A DNA stretch of 63,886 nt from Desulfovibrio sp. TomC (lineage in GTDB: Bacteria; Desulfobacterota; Desulfovibrionia; Desulfovibrionales; Desulfovibrionaceae): the NCBI RefSeq assembly GCF_000801335.2, contig NZ_JSEH01000027.1, forward strand, positions 1 to 63,886, read 5' to 3'. Positions within the stretch are counted from its first letter, which is position 1. Each line of letters begins with the position of its first letter. A program made the position numbers and the translations under genes. Shown here one piece after another: positions 25,251 through 34,158 of the stretch. The notes under the pieces were generated by a model. That model was not told the origin of the DNA. It did not search any database and saw nothing but the letters and a program-made list of their open reading frames with translations.

Positions 25251-26757
25251 GGCTTTCCAACGGGTGTCTGTGCTGCTTGCCGCCCTGCTTGCGGCTCCTC
25301 TTGCTCCGGCCTTGGCCCAGGAATCCCTGGCCCTGGTCCATTCGGTGGAAATCGTCTGCCACCACGACCAGGGACGGGCCATGGCGGCCATGCAGGAGGG
25401 CCTGGCCGTCCTGCCGCGTGAATTGTCGGGACTGATGCAGCTTGTCTCCCTTGAGGGCCTCTGGTGCCTGCGTCTGGGCGATACGGTCGACGAGGCCTCT
25501 TTGCGTCCGGTCCTGGCGGCCGTCCAGGGCCACTATCCCCAGGCGGCCATGGTTCTTGGCCAAGTGGGCCGGGGCAAGGTGGTGGCCCGGGTGACCAGCC
25601 GCCCGCCAACCGGCGGACCTGCCCCTGCCGGACCGTCCGTTGCTCCGACGTCCGCCCCGACGGCCGCTGCCGCGCCCGGAGCCATACCGGTTGCCGCCGC
25701 TCCATCGACGGCTTTGGCCGGGGAAATCCGAGCGGCCTCCTCCCTGGCTGCGGCCCGGCCTTTGCCGCCGGTGGTCCTGGCCTCCCACACCGAGCCTGTG
25801 TCCGCACCGGTATTGCCGGCCCAGCTCAGGTCTGACGGCATCCCGGCCAAGGCCCCAACGGGGATGGAGGCTGTCGCGGGCAGGGGAGACGGCATACGCG
25901 CCCAGGCGTCGGCCGAACCCGCAGCCACCGCAACGGCCGGGGCCGACGTCTGCTCGCTTTGGGCCGCGCTGGCCGCTGCCGCGACCGCCACCACCATCCT
26001 GGTTTCGGCCGTTTGGCTGTGGCTGCGCCGTCGCAGCCGATCACAGTCTGCCGCAGCCCGGCCCCGCCTGCTCCTTCGCAGGCGGGAATCCCGTTTCGCC
26101 ACACCCGGACTGGCCGCAGACGACGAACAACGCCTCCAGGGAAGTCTGCCCGAGCTGGCTCTGGCCCAGGCCAATCTCTTGGACGCCAACAGGGACCGGC
26201 CGGTCAAAAGCGTCTACGTCACCAGCTGTCATAACGGCGAGGGCAAAACCACCTGTGCCATCGGACTGGCCCATGGCCTGTCCCGCACCGGGGCCAAGGT
26301 GCTCCTGATCGACGGCAATCCCCAGGCCGCTGCCTTGGCCGGATGCTACCACACCGAGCCGTCGCCGGGTCTGTGCGAGTGCCTGCAAGGGGCGGCCCCG
26401 GCGGACTTGCCCCGGGCCACCACGTATTCCAACCTCTTTCTCTTGCCCTTTGGAGCTCAATCCAACGGCGGTCGGCCCGACCTGCTGGCCGGCAACCGCC
26501 TGGCAGAGGTGCTGGCCGGCTACGGCGAACAGTTCGATTATGTCATCATGGACGGCCATTCGGTCGATGATGCGGACACCAATGTCGTGGCCAGCCTGTT
26601 CGATGGCGTGTTGATTGCGGTGCAAAGCGGCCGCACGAACTGGGAAGTGCTCAAGCGGGCCAGCCAGAAGATGACGCTCATGGGGGCAACGATGCTGGGC
26701 CTGGTGCTGAACAGACGCCGCTGCTACAGCCCGAAGCTGCTGTGTCAACCCTTGTGA
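25228..26757 (+). CDS. SPOR-like periplasmic domain fused to a BY-kinase-type ATPase
   Basis: 509 residues from ATG 25228, inside the previous gene's 3' end. Order: signal peptide (about 1-30, ending APALAQ); a SPOR-like region (about 32-120) matching the end of the partner gene in style; a long Ala/Pro linker; one membrane segment (AATATTILVSAVWLWLRRR, near residue 255); then a cytoplasmic MinD/CpsD-like ATPase. That ATPase has Walker A HNGEGKTTCA, Walker A' VLLIDGNP and Walker B DYVIMDGHS. BY-kinases control polysaccharide export. The usual Tyr cluster at the C-terminus is absent, and the periplasmic part is not the usual Wzz domain. Confidence 0.82.
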   Translation: MSHTACRKAFQRVSVLLAALLAAPLAPALAQESLALVHSVEIVCHHDQGRAMAAMQEGLAVLPRELSGLMQLVSLEGLWCLRLGDTVDEASLRPVLAAVQGHYPQAAMVLGQVGRGKVVARVTSRPPTGGPAPAGPSVAPTSAPTAAAAPGAIPVAAAPSTALAGEIRAASSLAAARPLPPVVLASHTEPVSAPVLPAQLRSDGIPAKAPTGMEAVAGRGDGIRAQASAEPAATATAGADVCSLWAALAAAATATTILVSAVWLWLRRRSRSQSAAARPRLLLRRRESRFATPGLAADDEQRLQGSLPELALAQANLLDANRDRPVKSVYVTSCHNGEGKTTCAIGLAHGLSRTGAKVLLIDGNPQAAALAGCYHTEPSPGLCECLQGAAPADLPRATTYSNLFLLPFGAQSNGGRPDLLAGNRLAEVLAGYGEQFDYVIMDGHSVDDADTNVVASLFDGVLIAVQSGRTNWEVLKRASQKMTLMGATMLGLVLNRRRCYSPKLLCQPL

Positions 26758-27159
26758 GGCAGGCGCGTCCGGCCTGATCCCGGGCGTTCCCCCCATTTGG
26801 CTGTTCGGGATCGGCCGGCTGCGCCGGCAGACCTCGGGTCTGGTCTGCCGCAAGGGTGGGCGTTTGTCGTTGGCCCCATCGCTTCCAGCGCTTTTGTGGG
26901 CTTATTTCCCTCGTAACCTTGGGCCGACGGACCTGTTGTTGTGGCTTGGGACGGCCCGGCGGCGCTCAAGACAGACAACACTCGTCCGTTGTCGGATTGG
27001 CGGGCCTGTCTGGATTTCTTTGCCGGCAGTTGCCCCGGGGGCGGGGCAATGATAGAGAGGAATTATATCTTTACAGTTTGAGAACATCGCGTTTTTTATA
27101 GGTATCCAGACCGCCTGTCGTGTGACGCCGTCGTCCCTCGGCCCGCCAGGGAGTGCAGC
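26758..27159. other. Intergenic region before the hybrid kinase gene
   Basis: 402 bp with no supported gene and no clear terminator. The last 110 bp turn A/T-rich (around 27050-27110) and probably hold the promoter of the 27160 gene. Confidence 0.45.
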
Positions 27160-30100
27160 ATGGATGTGGACATACCCGTAAAGGGGGCTGGCGGCGACGC
27201 CTGTAGCCTGGGTTTTCCGGTTGTCGGCGTCGGGGCCTCGGCCGGGGGCGTGCCGGCGCTCACGGCCCTTCTTGGCGGACTGCCTCGGGATTTGAACGCC
27301 GCCCTGGTGGTGGTCACCCATCTGCCGGCCCAGGGCAAGAGCCGGCTGGCCGAAGTGCTCGCCGGCGCTGGCCCCCTGCCCATTGTCGAGCCTGCCGCAA
27401 ACATGCGACCGCAACCAGGCGTTGTCTATATCCTGCCGGCGGGGAACGACATCATCATGAGGGACGGGGTACTGACCCTGACCGAACGGGCCGAAGAATA
27501 TCCCCACCATCCCATAAACCGGTTCCTCTCATCCCTGGCCCGGGATCAAGGGGCGGCAAGCGTGGCCGTTATCCTGTCCGGAGCGGGCAGCGACGGCGTG
27601 ATCGGCATCCGCGACATCCATGGAGTCGGCGGATTGGTTGTCGTCCAACAGCCGGATACAGCCATCCATGAATCCATGCCGGCCAGCGCGGCCGAGACCG
27701 GTCTGGCCGACATGGTGCTGCCGGCGGCGGACATCGGCGTCTCTCTGGCCACAATTTTGCCGAACATCTGCCAGAACACCCGAACCCGGTTTCCGGATGT
27801 GGACGCAGCCGGGGAAGGCGCTGCGCTGGAATCCATCCATGCCCTGTTATTTGAACAGACCGGGCACGATATGCGGGGCTACAAGCAGAGCACGGTGATG
27901 CGCCGCCTGCGCAAACACATGCTTCTGACCGGCGCTGGCAGTCTGGCCGAGTATGCCGCCAAACTGGCGGCTGATACGGATGAACGCTCCCGGCTGTTTG
28001 GTGATCTGTTGATCGGGGTGACAGCCTTTTTTCGCGATTCCGAGGCCTTTGACCTGCTGGCCCAACGGGCGATTCCCGATATTTTTGACAATCTCGGCCC
28101 GGGCGAGGTGATGCGGACCTGGGTGGCCTGTTGCGCCTCAGGCGAAGAGGCCTACAGTGTGGCCATGCTCCTGGCCGAGCAGCAACGCCAGCGGGGCGAG
28201 GAACGGGCGGTCAAACTTTTCGCCACCGATCTGGATGCCAAGGCCCTGGAAACGGCCAGGAAGGGCGTTTATCCCAGGCGCTTGGCGGCCGACATCGGGC
28301 CGGACCGACTGGCCGTCTTTTGTCAGTGCACGGCCGACGCCTGTACCATGACCCGGGAGCTGCGCGACAACATGGTCTTTGCCGTGCACAATCTGCTGCG
28401 CGATCCTCCGTTTCTTGGCATGGACCTGATCGTGTGCCGCAATTTCCTGATCTACCTGAATTCCGACCTCCAGGCCCGGGTCCTGTCGCTTTTTGCCCAT
28501 GCCCTGCGTCCGGGCGGGTATCTGCTCCTGGGACCGGCCGAAACTATCGGTGCGGCCCAACCCTTTTTCCTCACGGTTGACAAGAAATGGCGGCTGTTTC
28601 GACGAAAGACTACGGCCGTCGGCGCATTTGAAGCGCCGCCTCGGTTTTTCTCCCACCCGGTCCCCGGGAGCGGCGCATTGTCCGGGCCGGCGAAGTTCCT
28701 GCAGCCTGATCCCGAGGGGCTGGCTGAAACAGCCCTGCTGGCTCGTTATGCCCATCCCGCCGTCCTGGCCGACCTGACCGGACGTGTGGTGCGGCTGGTG
28801 GGAGATGCCAACGCCTATCTGGAACTTGGCTCCGGCGCGCCAAGCCTTTCTGTGCACAAACTGGTGCGCAAACCCCTGCGCCCCTGTCTGCGTGAGGTGT
28901 TCGAAGGTGTTTTGGCCGATGGCGGGGAGCATGGCTGCGGTCCGGTCGCCTTGCCGGATTTCCCGGGCGTGGGCGTCGTGCTGCGGGGCACGGCCCTGCC
29001 CGATGCCTGGGGCCAGCCGGCCTTTGTGCTGCTGGTCTTCGAGCGGGTCGCCCCGGAGAAGGGGGCGGGACTTCCGATGGCCCTGCCCGGGGAAGCGCAA
29101 ACAACCCTGGTCGTCCGGTATGAGGCCGAAATCGAGCGGATGGCCGATCAGCTCAAACGGTCCGTGGGGCGCTATGAGACGTTGACCGAGGAGCTGCGCG
29201 CCTCAAATGAGGAACTCATCAGCACCAACGAGGAATTGCAGTCCTCCAATGAGGAAATGGACGCCTCGCGTGAGGAGCTGCAATCGCTCAACGAAGAACT
29301 GACTTTTTTAAACGCCGAGCTCCAGCACAAGATCGAGGAACTGGCCAAAGCCCAGAGCTTCGTGGAAAATCTGCTGGCAGCCACCAATATCGGCACCGTG
29401 GTGCTCGACGCCAAGCTCACCGTCTTGCGCTTCACCCCGGCGGCCACAGAGCTCTTTCATCTGATCGCCAGCGACGCCGGGCGGCCGATGGAGCAGGTCA
29501 AGACCACCTTTGATTCCGGGCGTCTAGTCGAGGATTGCCAGCGCGTGCTCGCCGGCGAGGGCATCGTTGAACGCGAAATCTGCTGTATTGACGACCGCTG
29601 GTTCCTCATGCGGGCGTATCCGTTCCGTTCATTGACGGGCGAGGTGGATGGCGTCGTACTGACGTTCCCCGAGGTGACGCCGCTTAAAAAGGCCGAAGCC
29701 GTGTTGCGTCGGGGCAATGCCGAACTTGAGGCCCTCGTGGCCCGGCGCACCGAGGAATTGCGGGAAAAGGCCCGTCTCCTGGATCTGGCCACGGTCATGG
29801 TGCGCGATCTGGATGGGCGCATCACCTATTGGAACACCGGCTCCGAGCGGCTTTTCGGCTGGAGTCAGGAAGAGGCCGTGGGGCGTATCTCCCACGAATT
29901 GCTGCACACCGAGTTTCCCCAACCCCTGGAAAGCCTTCTCGCCCAGCTTTTGCGCGATGGCCACTGGTCCGGGGAGTTGCGAAAGGTGGCCAAGGACGGG
30001 CGCATTGTGGATCTGGCCGTGTCCTGGGTGCTCAATCGTGATGCGGCCAGTCGGCCGGTGTCCATCCTGGAGGTGGCCAACGACGTCACCGAGCGCAATC

Positions 30101-33100
30101 GGCTGGAGGAACAGGCGCGGCGTTGGAGCCGGGTGTTCGAGAGCGCCGAGTTTGGGTTGGCCCACGTCAGTGTGCAGGATAATGCGTTTATCGAGGTCAA
30201 TGCGGCCTTTGCCCGACAGCGGGGCTACGATCCGCAGGAACTGGTCGGCCAATCGCTCCTCATGCTTATTCCTGATGAAGAGCGGGAGCGGGTTATATCC
30301 TCCATCGCCGGTTTTGACGCTTCCGGCCACGGCGTCGTTGAAACCGTGCACCGGCGCAAGGACGGCAGCCTGTTCCCGGTGCTCGTTGAGGTCACGGTGT
30401 TGCGTGACAGCGCCGGCGTCCCGGTGTCGCGCGTGGCCTACGCCCTGGATATCACCGAGCGCAAGCAGGCCGAGGAAGCCCTGCGCGACATGGCCCGTTT
30501 CCCCAGTGAAAATCCCAATCCGGTCCTGCGTCTGGCTCCGGACCTGACCGTTATCCACGCCAACCCGGCCAGCCTGGATTTTCTGGAAACGCTTGGCAGC
30601 GGTCCGGGCCGGCTTTTCCCGGAATGCCTGCATTCCATTGCCGCCGAAGCCCTGGCCACCCGGGGCAATACCCAGGGCGAGGTCGCTGTTGGCGACCGGG
30701 TCTATCAGATTACCATTCACCCGGTCCCCCAGCGCAATTATATCAATGTCTACGGACTCGACATCACCGAGCGCAAACAGGCCGAGACGGCCCTGGCTGC
30801 CAGCGAGGCCCGTTACCATGGCTTGTTCGAGTCCATGGGAGAGGGCGTGTGTCTGCTGGAAATGGTACGCGACGCTGCCGGCCGCCCGGTGGATTACCGG
30901 CTCATTGAAATCAATCCAGGCTATACGGCCATTCTCGGCGTTTCCCGGGAGCAGGCTGTGGGGGCCAGCGTCTGCCAGCTCTACGGGCTTGCTGCGCCGC
31001 CCGACCTGGATGTCTACGAACGCATTGTGGCGACCGGGGTTCCCGAATCTTTTGACGCTTATTTCGCCCCCTTGCAAAAGCATCTGCGGGTTTCGGCCTT
31101 GCGTCTGGCTCCGGACCAGTTTGCCTCCATCTTCGAGGACGTGACCCAGCGCGTCTTGGCCGCCGAGGCCCTGACACGCAGTGAACAGCGCCTGCGCCAA
31201 CTGGTGGAAAGCGCTCCCGACGCCATCATCATCCAATGCAACGGCCGGTTTGTGTCCGTCAATTCGGCTGCGCTGCGCCTTTTTGGCGCGCATACGGCCG
31301 AAGACCTGCTCGGTCGGGACATTGTCTCCCTCATGCATCCGGATTCGCGGGAAATTGTGCGGGAACGCATCCGTATCGTCAACGAGAGGCGCATTCCCCA
31401 ACCCCAGGTCGAGGTTGACTACCTGCGCCTGGATGGCGGCATCGTGCCGGTGGAGGCGATCTCCGTGCCGTTTGAGCATCAGGGCCAGCCGGCCAGTCTG
31501 GTTTTTGCCCGGGACATCACCGAACGCCGACGGGCCGCCGAGGAAAAACACCGGCAAAGCGTCCTGGGCGACGCCGTGGCCCGGATTCGTGGGGCCTATG
31601 TGGCCGGTTACACGGCCGAGGCGATCTTCAAGACAGCCCTTGGCGAACTTCTGCGCATAAGCGGCAGTCGCTACGGCTTTGTGACCGAACTTCTGGAAGA
31701 CGACCGGGGACGGCCCTTGCAGCAGTGTCTGGCAGTCTCCGCCACGTCTGGTGCCGCGACAAGCCTGCCCGCCGACGAGTCGGCTGCGCCTTGGGCCGTG
31801 ACCTGTTCCACGGTCAATGGTCTCAATGCCGCAACCATCACCTCCGGTGAAATCGGCATCGCCAACAGCCCGGACGCTGCCTCCGTCTTGGCCGGCCAAC
31901 TGCCTCCGGGCCACCCTGCCCTGGATGCTTTTGTGGGACTGCCGCTCATGCACGGTCGGGAATGCGTCGGTTCCATCGGGCTGGCCAACCGCGAGGGCGG
32001 CTACGACAGATCCCTGCTGGCCTTCCTGGGACCCATGATTGAAGCTTGCGCCCAGATCATCGAGCGGCTGCGGGCGGATCGCCGGCTGGTTGCGGCCAAG
32101 AAGGCGGCCGAGGCGGCCAGCCTGTCCAAATCCGAATTCCTGGCCAACATGAGCCATGAAATCCGCACGCCCTTAAACGGCGTGCTCGGCATGCTCCAGC
32201 TTCTGGTCACCACCGACCTCGACGAGGAGCAATCCGAGTATGTGGACAATGCCGTCAAGTCGTCCAAACGCCTCACCCGTCTGCTTTCCGACATCCTGGA
32301 TCTGTCCCTGGTGGAATCTGGCCGGCTGGTCATCCGGCAGGCTCCCTTCGCTCCGGCCGACCTGCGCGACTCGGTCATGGATCTGTTTGCTCTGCCCGCC
32401 CGGGAAAAAGGCATCAGTCTGGCCGTCAGCCTTGGCCCGGGGCTGCCGGAGCAGGTGGTGGCCGACGAAGTGCGTCTGCGCCAGATTCTTTTCAATCTCG
32501 TGGGGAACGCCGTGAAATTCACGGACAAGGGCACAGTGAGCCTGGATATCAGTCTGGCCTCCAGGCGCCATGACGCCGCCTTCCGGGTGCTCTTTACCGT
32601 GGCCGATTCCGGCATCGGCATTCCCGATGACCAGCTCGGCGCCATTTTCGAGCCTTTCGGCCAAGTGGAAGGCGTTTATATGCGCCGCTTCGGCGGGGCT
32701 GGCCTGGGCCTGTCCATTGTGCGCCGGTTGGTGCGGCTTATGGGCGGCGAAATCGCTGTGGAGAGCGTCGAGGGGCGCGGGACCGCCATGTATGTCTCTT
32801 TGCCGTTGGCCCAGGCGGCCAACGGCCAATCGGCCGTCTGTCCGGCCCAGACGCCCGGGCTGGCCAGCGCAGCCGGGCTGCGCCTGCTCTTGGCTGAAGA
32901 CGATGCCGTGAGCCTGATGAGTTTTGCCCGGATGCTGCAAAAAGCCGGACACACCGTGGACATGGTGGACAACGGGGCCAAGGTGATCGACCGGTTGCGG
33001 GAGGCGGCCTACGACTGCATCCTCATGGACGTGCAGATGCCGGTCATGGACGGCGTGGCCGCGACCAAGGCCATCCGGGCCGATGCCTCCCTGGGACCCC

Positions 33101-33282
33101 GGGCCCGTGTTCCCATCATTGCCATGACGGCCTACGCCATGGCCGGAGATCGGGAAAAATTCCTGGCTGCCGGCATGGACGATTACGTGAGCAAACCCGT
33201 GGATGTCCGGGAGCTGGCCCTGGCTCTGGGCCGGGTGCTCAGCCGGCCGTCGCCGCCGCAACAGGCTGCGGATCAGACGTGA
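27160..33282 (+). CDS. CheB-CheR-PAS-GAF hybrid histidine kinase with receiver
   Basis: 2040 residues; AGGGAG lies before ATG 27160. Order: CheB methylesterase (about 10-200; GASAGG Ser, VVTHLP His, SGAGSDG Asp, so the triad looks intact); CheR methyltransferase (about 235-500; KQSTVMRRLRKH, CCASGEEAYSVA, CRNFLIYL); a Glu/Asn-rich coiled coil (about 673-728; SNEELISTNEELQSSNEEM); six PAS-like units (about 730-1460); GAF (about 1470-1640); HisKA with MSHEIRTPLNG (His near 1665); HATPase (about 1760-1885; NLVGNAVKF, GLGLSIV); and a receiver (about 1907-2027; ILMDVQMP Asp near 1955). It is a soluble multi-input signalling hub. No chemoreceptor is nearby. Confidence 0.93.
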   Translation: MDVDIPVKGAGGDACSLGFPVVGVGASAGGVPALTALLGGLPRDLNAALVVVTHLPAQGKSRLAEVLAGAGPLPIVEPAANMRPQPGVVYILPAGNDIIMRDGVLTLTERAEEYPHHPINRFLSSLARDQGAASVAVILSGAGSDGVIGIRDIHGVGGLVVVQQPDTAIHESMPASAAETGLADMVLPAADIGVSLATILPNICQNTRTRFPDVDAAGEGAALESIHALLFEQTGHDMRGYKQSTVMRRLRKHMLLTGAGSLAEYAAKLAADTDERSRLFGDLLIGVTAFFRDSEAFDLLAQRAIPDIFDNLGPGEVMRTWVACCASGEEAYSVAMLLAEQQRQRGEERAVKLFATDLDAKALETARKGVYPRRLAADIGPDRLAVFCQCTADACTMTRELRDNMVFAVHNLLRDPPFLGMDLIVCRNFLIYLNSDLQARVLSLFAHALRPGGYLLLGPAETIGAAQPFFLTVDKKWRLFRRKTTAVGAFEAPPRFFSHPVPGSGALSGPAKFLQPDPEGLAETALLARYAHPAVLADLTGRVVRLVGDANAYLELGSGAPSLSVHKLVRKPLRPCLREVFEGVLADGGEHGCGPVALPDFPGVGVVLRGTALPDAWGQPAFVLLVFERVAPEKGAGLPMALPGEAQTTLVVRYEAEIERMADQLKRSVGRYETLTEELRASNEELISTNEELQSSNEEMDASREELQSLNEELTFLNAELQHKIEELAKAQSFVENLLAATNIGTVVLDAKLTVLRFTPAATELFHLIASDAGRPMEQVKTTFDSGRLVEDCQRVLAGEGIVEREICCIDDRWFLMRAYPFRSLTGEVDGVVLTFPEVTPLKKAEAVLRRGNAELEALVARRTEELREKARLLDLATVMVRDLDGRITYWNTGSERLFGWSQEEAVGRISHELLHTEFPQPLESLLAQLLRDGHWSGELRKVAKDGRIVDLAVSWVLNRDAASRPVSILEVANDVTERNRLEEQARRWSRVFESAEFGLAHVSVQDNAFIEVNAAFARQRGYDPQELVGQSLLMLIPDEERERVISSIAGFDASGHGVVETVHRRKDGSLFPVLVEVTVLRDSAGVPVSRVAYALDITERKQAEEALRDMARFPSENPNPVLRLAPDLTVIHANPASLDFLETLGSGPGRLFPECLHSIAAEALATRGNTQGEVAVGDRVYQITIHPVPQRNYINVYGLDITERKQAETALAASEARYHGLFESMGEGVCLLEMVRDAAGRPVDYRLIEINPGYTAILGVSREQAVGASVCQLYGLAAPPDLDVYERIVATGVPESFDAYFAPLQKHLRVSALRLAPDQFASIFEDVTQRVLAAEALTRSEQRLRQLVESAPDAIIIQCNGRFVSVNSAALRLFGAHTAEDLLGRDIVSLMHPDSREIVRERIRIVNERRIPQPQVEVDYLRLDGGIVPVEAISVPFEHQGQPASLVFARDITERRRAAEEKHRQSVLGDAVARIRGAYVAGYTAEAIFKTALGELLRISGSRYGFVTELLEDDRGRPLQQCLAVSATSGAATSLPADESAAPWAVTCSTVNGLNAATITSGEIGIANSPDAASVLAGQLPPGHPALDAFVGLPLMHGRECVGSIGLANREGGYDRSLLAFLGPMIEACAQIIERLRADRRLVAAKKAAEAASLSKSEFLANMSHEIRTPLNGVLGMLQLLVTTDLDEEQSEYVDNAVKSSKRLTRLLSDILDLSLVESGRLVIRQAPFAPADLRDSVMDLFALPAREKGISLAVSLGPGLPEQVVADEVRLRQILFNLVGNAVKFTDKGTVSLDISLASRRHDAAFRVLFTVADSGIGIPDDQLGAIFEPFGQVEGVYMRRFGGAGLGLSIVRRLVRLMGGEIAVESVEGRGTAMYVSLPLAQAANGQSAVCPAQTPGLASAAGLRLLLAEDDAVSLMSFARMLQKAGHTVDMVDNGAKVIDRLREAAYDCILMDVQMPVMDGVAATKAIRADASLGPRARVPIIAMTAYAMAGDREKFLAAGMDDYVSKPVDVRELALALGRVLSRPSPPQQAADQT

Positions 33283-33311
33283 CAAAGGCCCCGGAAGGGG
33301 GCCTTTGTCAC
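33279..33311. terminator. Bidirectional terminator between convergent genes
   Basis: GTGACAAAGGCCCC / GGGGCCTTTGTCAC, 14 perfect base pairs with a 5-nt loop, overlapping the stop codon of the hybrid kinase and lying just after the 3' end of the TPR gene on the other strand. It has no long U-tract, but the A/T part of the stem supplies one in each direction. Confidence 0.7.
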
Positions 33312-33328
33312 GGGCTCCTTCGGCTGGC

Positions 33329-33889
33329 TTATTGCGCCATCATGGGCTTGTAGTGCAGAGGAATCTTGATGGACGGATCCAGTTCCTTGGCCTTTTTGAA
33401 ATCGGCCTTGGCCTCGTCAAGCTTGCTCATGGCGCCGTAGCTGAGCGCCCGGTTTTTGTAATAGACGGCCTGGGGTTTGCCGGCCTTGCTGTGCTCGATG
33501 GCTTTGGTCAGATCGGCAATGGCCTCGGCGTGCTTGTTTTGCATGGCCAGGATCCGGGCGCGGTCATAGTAGGCGGCCGTGTAGTCGGGGTTGAGTTCGA
33601 TGGCCTTGCTGAGGTCGGCCAACGCCTCGGTGGTCATTTTCTTGTTGGCATAGGCCGTGCCCCGGTTGGTCAGGGCCAGGGGCACCAGCTCCTTGGGCGT
33701 GGCCGGGTTGTCGATCACCTTGGTCAAAAGGGCGATGCCGTCGTTCCAGTGGCGTTCATTCACAGCCTGCACACCCTTGGCGTAGTCGGCGTTTATGGGG
33801 TTCATGGCGGCTTTTTTCTTGGCCAGGGCCGGTGTGGCGCAAAGGACCAGGGCCGCTGCGACGAGGATAATGCTCTGGCGAAACTTCAT
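33329..33889 (-). CDS. Periplasmic TPR protein
   Basis: 186 residues with a clear signal peptide (MKFRQSIILVAAALVLCATPALA). About four TPR units follow: DYAKGVQAVNERHWNDGIAL, LALTNRGTAYANKKMTTEAL, AYYDRARILAMQNKHAEAI and YYKNRALSYGAMSKLDEAKA. It should be a periplasmic or outer-membrane-associated adaptor. AGGAGAACTGTC precedes the ATG on the minus strand. It is convergent with the hybrid kinase and divergent from the membrane glycosyltransferase. The specific partner is unknown. Confidence 0.9.
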   Translation of the reverse strand: MKFRQSIILVAAALVLCATPALAKKKAAMNPINADYAKGVQAVNERHWNDGIALLTKVIDNPATPKELVPLALTNRGTAYANKKMTTEALADLSKAIELNPDYTAAYYDRARILAMQNKHAEAIADLTKAIEHSKAGKPQAVYYKNRALSYGAMSKLDEAKADFKKAKELDPSIKIPLHYKPMMAQ

Positions 33890-34158
33890 GACAGTTCTCC
33901 TGGTAAATGGTTTTGGGAATATGCTCCAATTCTATGCCGGGTCGGTATATTTTTGACAAGCACTGATTTGTCTCTCAGGGGAGCATTGCCTGCGGCAATC
34001 TGCGTTGGAAGTGTGGCGACTGTCTGCAAGCCCTCATGTATACTCATGTTTGAAGAGTTCGTTTTTATGCATATGATATTTATTTGCATAGTTGTAATAG
34101 GAAATGAATGGCCCTGGCTTGGTCGTCTCCCGGCGCGTCGTCGTCGTTGGATGGCTGT

